Source: an uncultured Actinomyces sp. (GTDB taxonomy: Bacteria > Actinomycetota > Actinomycetes > Actinomycetales > Actinomycetaceae). From it: a DNA stretch of 64,000 nt. This document shows positions 54,242 to 61,500 of this stretch, in pieces. The stretch lies in NCBI GenBank assembly GCA_938040725.1, contig CALHZX010000058.1, forward strand, positions 1 to 64,000, in the 5' to 3' direction. The position numbers and the translations under genes were made by a program. Position 1 is the first letter of the stretch. Every line of letters starts with the position of its first letter. The notes beneath the pieces are model-generated. The model saw only the letters and a program-made list of their open reading frames with translations, searched no databases and was not told where the DNA came from.

Positions 54242-55126
54242 TTGAATACGCCCGAACGCATCACCATCGACGGCACCAGTGCGCTGATCTATCACGTCCA
54301 CTCCACCCCCTCGACAAACGATCTCGCTACCACCCTCCTAGCTGACACGGCGACACCCACCCCGCACCTCACAACAATCATCGCCGATTGCCAAAGCGCC
54401 GGGCGCGGCCGCCTAGGACGGACCTGGATAGCCCCCGAAGGCCAAGCCCTCCTTGCCTCCACCATCGTCTCCCTGCCCGCCTCAGTTCCCACCAACCAAC
54501 TCGGATGGCTCGTCTACGCCTGCGGCCTGTCTGTTCGCGACGCGCTCACGCGCCGCCTCGAACCTCTCGGCCACAACGTCCACCTGAAATGGCCCAACGA
54601 CGTCCTCGTCGACGGAGAGCGCAAAATCTGTGGCATTCTCGCCCAGCTTGCCCCGGCCTCGTCCCCATTCACGACCGCAGTCATCCTCGGCTACGGCATC
54701 AACGTTGCCCAGCGCCCCGACAACCTTGCCACCGAGCAAGCCACCTCCCTGTACGCCGAGGGCGACGACGAAGCAGCCCAGGCAACCACCGCCGTCATGC
54801 GGGCCATCCTCGCCGACGTGCTGTCCGGACTCGAGAAGCGAGTCCGCGCCCTTATCGCCCACGGCAACGCCCACGACAGTGGCCTCGCCAACGAAGCTGC
54901 GAGCGCCCTTGCCCTCCTCGGCCAGCGCATTGCCCTCGCTGAGCCGACAGACCCCAACGGGCGTGTGGCGCTGGAGGGAGTGGCTGTCGCGCTCACGTCA
55001 AGTGGCTCACTGCTGGTGCGCACGGATGACGGTCGCACTCACGACATTAATGCCGGGGACGTCCTGGCTACTGGAATTCCTCTGACAACCGCTCACGACA
55101 CCAAGGAGAAGCGTGCGAACAATTAA
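54242..55126 (+). CDS. birA: Biotin-[acetyl-CoA-carboxylase] ligase
   Basis: 294 residues from TTG 54242, preceded by GGAGGGAGG, an unusually strong ribosome site that supports this rare start. The biotin-binding motif is CQSAGRGRLGRTW, followed by KWPNDVLVDGERKICGIL and GYGINVAQRP. There is no N-terminal helix-turn-helix, so it is a ligase without repressor function (group I). It attaches biotin to the carboxyl carrier domain encoded immediately downstream. It overlaps accBC by 14 bp, so expression is coupled. Confidence 0.94.
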   Translation: MNTPERITIDGTSALIYHVHSTPSTNDLATTLLADTATPTPHLTTIIADCQSAGRGRLGRTWIAPEGQALLASTIVSLPASVPTNQLGWLVYACGLSVRDALTRRLEPLGHNVHLKWPNDVLVDGERKICGILAQLAPASSPFTTAVILGYGINVAQRPDNLATEQATSLYAEGDDEAAQATTAVMRAILADVLSGLEKRVRALIAHGNAHDSGLANEAASALALLGQRIALAEPTDPNGRVALEGVAVALTSSGSLLVRTDDGRTHDINAGDVLATGIPLTTAHDTKEKRANN

Positions 55127-56906
55127 TCGAATCCTCGTCGCCAACCGTGGAGAAATCGCTTTGCGCGTGTGCCGCACGGCCACCGATATGGGTATCTCCA
55201 CGATCGCCGTCTACGCCGATCAGGATATGGCTGCACCGCACACGCGCGAGGCCGACGAGGCGCTGTCCCTGGGCGGTGACGATGCTGCGTCGACGTACCT
55301 GAATGGTGAGAAGATCCTGGCGATTGCGCTGGAGACCGGCGTGGATGCAATTCACCCGGGCTATGGATTCCTGTCGGAGAACTCCGATTTTGCGCGAGCC
55401 GTCGAGGACGCTGGTATCGCGTGGCTGGGTCCCGCCTCGGACGTGATCGATGCGCTGGGTGACAAGATCAAGGCTCGTCGCGTCGCCGAGGCCTGCAGTG
55501 TTTCGCCGGTTCCCGGAGTGTCTGAGCCCGTCACCTCGCGTGAGGAGGTCGAGGCGTTCATCGCCTCGGCCGGTTACCCGGTGGTCCTCAAGCGCGCCGA
55601 CGGCGGCGGTGGCCGAGGCATCAGCATTATCCGCTCGCAGGCTGACTTGGACCTGTTCTTTGCTCGTCACACGGACGCGGCCGACCTGGGTGCTCACTTC
55701 GTCGAGCGCTTCGTGGAGATCGCCCGTCACGTGGAGACGCAGTCGGCGCGCGACTCGCTGGGGAACTTCCACGTCATCTCCACACGTGACTGCTCCGTGC
55801 AGCGCCGCAACCAGAAGTTGGTCGAGGAAGCGCCCGCGCCGTTCCTGCCCGAGGGTGCGCACGAGACGCTTGTGAACGCATCGCGCGCCCTGTTCGAACA
55901 TGTGAACTACGTTGGCGTGGGCACGGTCGAGTTCCTCCTAGAGCCCGATGGCAACATTTGGTTCCTCGAGGTCAACCCGCGCCTGCAGGTCGAGCACCCC
56001 GTCTCCGAGGAAGTCACGGGCATCGACCTGGTGCGCGAGCAGATTCGTATCGCGCAGGGGCTGCCGCTCACCACACCCCCGGAGCCCCGCGGTCACTCCT
56101 TCGAGTTCCGGGTGACGTCGGAGGATCCCTCGAAGGACCTGACCCCCACCGCTGGCCGCCTCGACGAGGTGCACTGGCCCCTGGGACCGGGCATCCGCCT
56201 GGAGCTGGGTATCGATGAGGGCGATTCGGTCCAGACAGCCTTTGATTCAATGATCGCCAAGATCATCGTCACGGGTGCCGACCGTGAGCAGGCTCTGGCT
56301 CGCTCACGCCGCGCGCTAGCCGAGTTCTCGGTGCAGGGTGTGGCCACGCCGGTGCCCGTCTACCAGGACATCATTAACGATCCTGACTTCTGCGGAGTGG
56401 GCGGATTCAACGTCTCGACGCGTTGGTTCGAGACGACGTTCATGCCCCAGCACGACTACTCGGATCTGGCGGTGCCGGCCGAGGCCTCGTCGACTGCTGA
56501 TCTGCCGCGCCAGACGTACATCATCGAGCTGGACGGACGCCGCGTGTCCCTGACTCTGCCAACGGGCATGTTCAACGCGCCGGCGGCTCGTGCCCCGCGC
56601 CCACCTCAGCCGCTGCGCTCCGCCCCGCGCCGCGCAAGCGCATCCGCCGTGCAGGCTGGGCCCCACCAGGGCGCCCCCGGCGACATCGTCGCCCCCATGC
56701 AGGCCATCGTCGTTGCCCTGGCCGTCTCCGAGGGCGACCAGGTCGAGGAAGGCCAGCTCGTGGCCGTCCTCGAGGCCATGAAGATGGAAAAGCCTCTGCT
56801 GGCTCCCCGCGCTGGAACCGTCACCTCCCTGTCGATCAAGCAGGGCGACACCGTGACCGCGGGTACCCGCATCGCCCACATCGCTACCGAAGAGGAGGCA
56901 CGATGA
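55113..56906 (+). CDS. accBC: Acyl-CoA carboxylase alpha subunit (biotin carboxylase plus BCCP)
   Basis: 597 residues from GTG 55113. Biotin carboxylase part (about 1-450): RILVANRGEIALRVCRTA, GYGFLSENSDFARA, LKRADGGGGRGI (ATP loop) and FLEVNPRLQVEHPVSEEVTG. A Pro/Ala-rich linker (about 490-520) leads to the biotinyl domain (525-597) with VLEAMKMEKPL, the biotinylated Lys. It carboxylates biotin with ATP and bicarbonate and carries the group to AccD. The ligase that attaches biotin is the preceding gene. No small epsilon subunit gene is visible next to it. Confidence 0.95.
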   Translation: MRTINRILVANRGEIALRVCRTATDMGISTIAVYADQDMAAPHTREADEALSLGGDDAASTYLNGEKILAIALETGVDAIHPGYGFLSENSDFARAVEDAGIAWLGPASDVIDALGDKIKARRVAEACSVSPVPGVSEPVTSREEVEAFIASAGYPVVLKRADGGGGRGISIIRSQADLDLFFARHTDAADLGAHFVERFVEIARHVETQSARDSLGNFHVISTRDCSVQRRNQKLVEEAPAPFLPEGAHETLVNASRALFEHVNYVGVGTVEFLLEPDGNIWFLEVNPRLQVEHPVSEEVTGIDLVREQIRIAQGLPLTTPPEPRGHSFEFRVTSEDPSKDLTPTAGRLDEVHWPLGPGIRLELGIDEGDSVQTAFDSMIAKIIVTGADREQALARSRRALAEFSVQGVATPVPVYQDIINDPDFCGVGGFNVSTRWFETTFMPQHDYSDLAVPAEASSTADLPRQTYIIELDGRRVSLTLPTGMFNAPAARAPRPPQPLRSAPRRASASAVQAGPHQGAPGDIVAPMQAIVVALAVSEGDQVEEGQLVAVLEAMKMEKPLLAPRAGTVTSLSIKQGDTVTAGTRIAHIATEEEAR

Positions 56907-58459
56907 GTACACCCAGTCCGCTCACGCGCGACGGCTTCATTCAGGCCCAGGACGCAATCGCGCAGGCCGCCGAAGAGAAGGCCGCGCAGCGCCAGCACGC
57001 TAAGAAAAAGCTGACGGCCCGCGAGCGCCTGTCCCTGTTCTTTGACGATGGCGTGTGGCACGAGGTCGGCCAGTTCATCGGCGGTTCGGTGCGCGCCGGG
57101 CGTATCGGTTCTGCGGTCGCGGCTGGTTACGGTCGCGTGCAGGGGCGCATGGTCGCTGCCTACGCTCAGGATTTCTCGGTTCTCGGCGGCACGCTGGGCA
57201 AGGTTGAGGGCGACAAGATCGTCGATCTGATTGACCGTGGTATTCGGATGCGTATTCCGATCGTCGGCATTCAGGATTCGGGCGGTGCCCGCATCCAGGA
57301 GGGCGTCATCGCCCTGGCCCAGTACGGCCGTATCTTTAAGAAGACGTGCGAGGCCTCGGGTCTGGTTCCCCAGATTTCGATCATCCTGGGGCCTTGCGCC
57401 GGTGGCGCCGTCTATCAGCCGGCTCTCACCGACTTCATCGTGATGACGCGCGAGAACTCGCACATGTTCGTCACGGGCCCGGATGTCGTCGCGGCGACGA
57501 CCGGCGAAAAGGTGACGCTTGATGAGCTGGGTGGCGCGGCGATTCACAACTTCCAGTCGGGTGTTGCCCACCACATGGCGGACACGGAGGAAGAGGCGAT
57601 CGACTACGTGCGGTCTCTCCTCGACTACCTGCCGTCCTCGTGCGAGGTGGCACCCCCTAAGTACGAGTACATTCCCAACCCCGAGGACGAGGCGGCGGCC
57701 CGCGCGGTTGCTGATCTGGTTCCTACGTCGGCGCGTCAGCCCTACGACGTGCGTGACGTGGTGCGTTCCCTCGTGGATCACGGCGAGTACGTGGAGATTC
57801 AGGACCTGTTCGCTCCCAACGTGACGATCGGTTTCGCGTGCGTCGATGGCCAGTCGGTGGGCATCGTCGCGAACCAGCCGATCAGCGATGCGGGCACGCT
57901 TGACGTGGACGCCTCGGAGAAGGCCGCTCGTTTTGTTCGCTTCTGTGACGCCTTCGGTCTGCCGATCGTGACCTTCGTGGATGTTCCCGGCTACCGCCCG
58001 GGCACCGAGCAGGAGCAGGCAGGCATCATTCGCCGCGGTGCGAAGGTGATTGTCGCCTACGCGAACGCGACCGTCCCCATGGTCACCGTCATCCTGCGTA
58101 AGGCCTACGGCGGCGCCTACATCGTCATGGGTTCGAAGTCGATCGGCGCAGACCTGGCGTACGCATGGCCCGACGCACAGATCGCGGTCATGGGTGCCGA
58201 GGGCGCGGCGTCGATCATGTACCGCCGCGAACTTGCTGCCGCCCGCGAGAACGGGACCTTCGAAGAGACGAAGGCCGAGCTCGTTGCCCGCTACGAGGAG
58301 GAAACCGTCAACCCCGAGGTCTCCGTCTCCTCCGGTCAGCTCGACGGCATCATCGCCCCCGCCGATACCCGACAGACCATCATCGATTCCCTGCACCTGC
58401 TGGTCTCTAAGGACCAGCGTGCGCCCCACGTCAAGCGTCACGACAACGGTCCCCTGTGA
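56903..58459 (+). CDS. accD: Acyl-CoA carboxylase beta subunit (carboxyltransferase)
   Basis: 518 residues from ATG 56903, overlapping accBC by 4 bp. The two crotonase-like halves show RIPIVGIQDSGGARIQEGV, LGPCAGGAVYQPALTDFIVM (first oxyanion hole), FVDVPGYRPGTEQEQAGIIRRGAKV and LRKAYGGAYIVMGSKSIGAD (second). It moves the carboxyl group from biotin to acetyl- or propionyl-CoA. The residue that selects acyl length was not assigned. With fas next it probably supplies malonyl-CoA. Length and motifs are typical of the AccD5/AccD6 type. Confidence 0.94.
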   Translation: MSTPSPLTRDGFIQAQDAIAQAAEEKAAQRQHAKKKLTARERLSLFFDDGVWHEVGQFIGGSVRAGRIGSAVAAGYGRVQGRMVAAYAQDFSVLGGTLGKVEGDKIVDLIDRGIRMRIPIVGIQDSGGARIQEGVIALAQYGRIFKKTCEASGLVPQISIILGPCAGGAVYQPALTDFIVMTRENSHMFVTGPDVVAATTGEKVTLDELGGAAIHNFQSGVAHHMADTEEEAIDYVRSLLDYLPSSCEVAPPKYEYIPNPEDEAAARAVADLVPTSARQPYDVRDVVRSLVDHGEYVEIQDLFAPNVTIGFACVDGQSVGIVANQPISDAGTLDVDASEKAARFVRFCDAFGLPIVTFVDVPGYRPGTEQEQAGIIRRGAKVIVAYANATVPMVTVILRKAYGGAYIVMGSKSIGADLAYAWPDAQIAVMGAEGAASIMYRRELAAARENGTFEETKAELVARYEEETVNPEVSVSSGQLDGIIAPADTRQTIIDSLHLLVSKDQRAPHVKRHDNGPL

Positions 58460-58503
58460 CCGGCGCCGTTTGAGAAGAATTGTCCCCGAAGGAAAGTAAG
58501 AAC

Positions 58504-61500
58504 ATGTCGTTTGTGACCTCCCTGAATGAGACCCCCTACGCGCTGACCTTTGCCGGTCAGGCTACCCCGTGGCGATCCGCGCTCGACGAGATCGCCCATG
58601 ATCCCGAGATCGCTGTGATCGTTGACGGAGTCATCAAGGCCTCGGACCAGGTCCTCTCCCCGGTGCGCCGTTCGCTGGCCACCCAGTCGGTTGCGTCCCT
58701 GCCCTTCGCCATCCCGGCCGAGGCCGGCGACGCGGCTGTGAACCGCGACGTTGCTGGCCCGGACGAGGCCGCCCTGTCGGTTCCGGGTATCGTTGCCGCC
58801 CAGCTGGGTGCACTCATCGACCTGACGCGCGCGGGCCTGAACATCGTGTCCAATCAGCCCACCGCGTTTGAGGGACACTCGCAGGGCGTGCTCGGCGTGG
58901 AGATTGCTCGCGCGTGGATCGCCGGGGACGAAGCCCGCGCCGCTTCCGTGTTCGCGCTCGCTCGTCTGATCGGTGCGGCCGCTGCCCGCATCACGCGTCG
59001 CGCCCGCGCCCCGCACGCCGGCGAGGCGACCTACATGGTGTCCGTGCGAGGCGTGTCCGACTCGCTCCTTGAGCGCATCATCTCCTCCCTGCCCTCGACC
59101 TCGCACCCGCTGTCGATCGCACTGCGTAACGACACCGACACCCACGTCGTCTCTGGTGCGCCCAACGACCTGGCGTCGCTGGTCGCCGCCATCGAGCGCG
59201 CCGCTACCAAGGACAAGGCAGCGCACGACGCGCACGAGCGCGGTGGTCGCCCGTTGACCCCCGTCTGCGAATACCTGCCGGTCTACGTGCCCTTCCACTC
59301 CCCCATGCTCGCCGACGCCCTTGCCCTCGTGGACGAGTGGGCCGCCCAGTGCGGGATCGAGGCCGAGCTCGCCCACAGCCTGGCTGCCGCCGTTCTCACG
59401 ACCCCCGTGGACTGGCCGGCTCAGATCCGTGCTGCCGCAGAATCCGGTGCCACGTGGATCGTTGACGTGGGCCCCGGTGCCACGACTGTGCGCATGACCC
59501 GCGCGCTGGTCGAAGGCACCGGCGTCGGCGTCGTCGCCGCCGGAACCGCCTCCGACCGCGACAAGGCCGCGACCCCCGGCTGGGCCCCCGAGCCCGGAAC
59601 CGACTGGTCGCACCTGCGCCCCGGCCTTGTGACCCTGCCCGACGGCAAGACTGTCGTCGACACTGCCTTCTCGCGCCTCACCGGCCGCTCCCCCGTCCTC
59701 CTGGCGGGCATGACCCCCACGACCGTCGACCCCGAGATTGTCGCCGCTGCCGCGAACGCCGGTTTCTGGGCCGAAATGGCCGGCGGCGGCCAGGTCACCG
59801 AAGAGGTCTACAACGAGAACCTGGCGGGCCTGCGCGCCCAGCTGCGCCCCGGTCACACCGCCGAGTTCAACTCCATGTTCCTGGACCGCTACCTGTGGAA
59901 TCTCCAGTTCGGCCAGGCCCGCATCGTGTCGCGTTCGCGCGCGTCCGGTGCCCCCATCGACGGCGTCGTTGTCTCCGCGGGTATCCCCGAACAGGACGAG
60001 GCCCTCGCCCTCATCGAGCAGCTGCGCGCCGACGGCTTCCCCTACGTGGCCTTCAAGCCCGGCACGGTCGACCAGATCCGCAAGGTCATCGCGATCGCCC
60101 GCGAGGCCGACCCGATCAAGGTCATCGTCCAGGTCGAGGACGGCCATTCCGGCGGCCACCACTCTTGGGAGGACCTGTCCGACCTGCTGCTGGCCACCTA
60201 CGCTCAGCTGCGCGCCCAGTCCAACATCGTCCTGACCGTGGGCGGCGGCATCGGTACGCCCGAGCGCGCCGCTGACTTCCTGACCGGCGAATGGTCGGCC
60301 CGCTATGGCCGCCCGCCAATGCCCGTCGACGGCGTCCTCGTGGGTACCGCCGCGATGACCACGAAGGAAGCACACACCACGAAGGCCGTGAAGGACCTCC
60401 TCGTGGCCACCCCCGGCGTGCCCGACAACGACGAGCTGCGCGGTTGGGTCGGCGAGGGCATGACCCGCGGCGGCATGACCTCGGGCCTGTCCCACCTGCG
60501 CGCCGACATGCACGAGGTCTCCAACGCTGCGGCCGCTGCCGCGCGCATCATCGCCGAAATCGGCTCCGACGGTGCCCAGGTGCGCGCCCGCAAGGACGAG
60601 ATCGTCGAGATCCTCTCCCACACGGCCAAACCCTACTTCGGTGACCTCGAAGAGATGACCTACGAGGCCTGGGTGCGCCGCTTCGCCGACCTGTCCTACC
60701 CGTGGGTCGATCCCACGTGGCAGATCCGCTACCACGACCTCCTCCAGCGCGTTGAGGCTCGTCTGGCCCCCGTGGATCACGGCGAGGTCGAAACCCTGTT
60801 CCCGACCGTCGAGGACGTCGCCGACGCACACGCCGCCGCCGACCGCCTGATGGCCGCCTATCCGAACGCCGCGACCACGCACGTCACCCCCATTGACGCC
60901 GCCTGGTTCCCGGCTCTGTGCCGCTCCTACCCCAAGCCGATGCCCTTCGTCCCGATCCTGGACGACGACCTCATCCGCTGGTGGGGCCAGGACTGCCTAT
61001 GGCAGGCGCAGGACGAGCGCTACAGCGCCGACCAGGTCCGCATCATCCCCGGTCCCGTGTCCGTGGCCGGCATCGACCGCGTCGACGAGCCCGTCGCTTC
61101 CCTGCTGGGCCGCTTCGAGGCCGCTGCCGCCGAGCGTCTGGCCGACTCCGGCGTCGTCGCGACCCCCGTCGCCTCTCGTCTGGGTAACGGCAAGCCTGCT
61201 GCCACCCGCGAGGAATGGCTGCGCAAGGTCCCGTTCATCTCGTGGACCGGCCACCTCATGACGAACCCCGCCGCCATCCTCGACGAGGAGCGCGTCTCCC
61301 TGAAGGAGACCGACACCGGCGTGGACATGGTCATCCACCTGGACACCGCCTGGGATAACGACCCGCGCGGCTCCGAGAAGCACGCCGTGCGCGAGCTGGT
61401 CTTCCCGCTGGTCATCTCCGGTGAAGACGGCGCTGTCCCCGTCATCGACGAGGCCAAGCTGCCCCAGCACATGTACGCGATGCTCGCGGCCACCGCCGGC

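Noticed and set aside
58438..60882. An 814-codon open frame on the minus strand inside fas, and a 615-codon one at 60997-62844.
   Set aside because: They are antisense to a strongly conserved FAS-I frame; high third-position GC leaves the opposite strand free of stops. The composition (Gly/Arg/Asp/His rich) matches no protein family.
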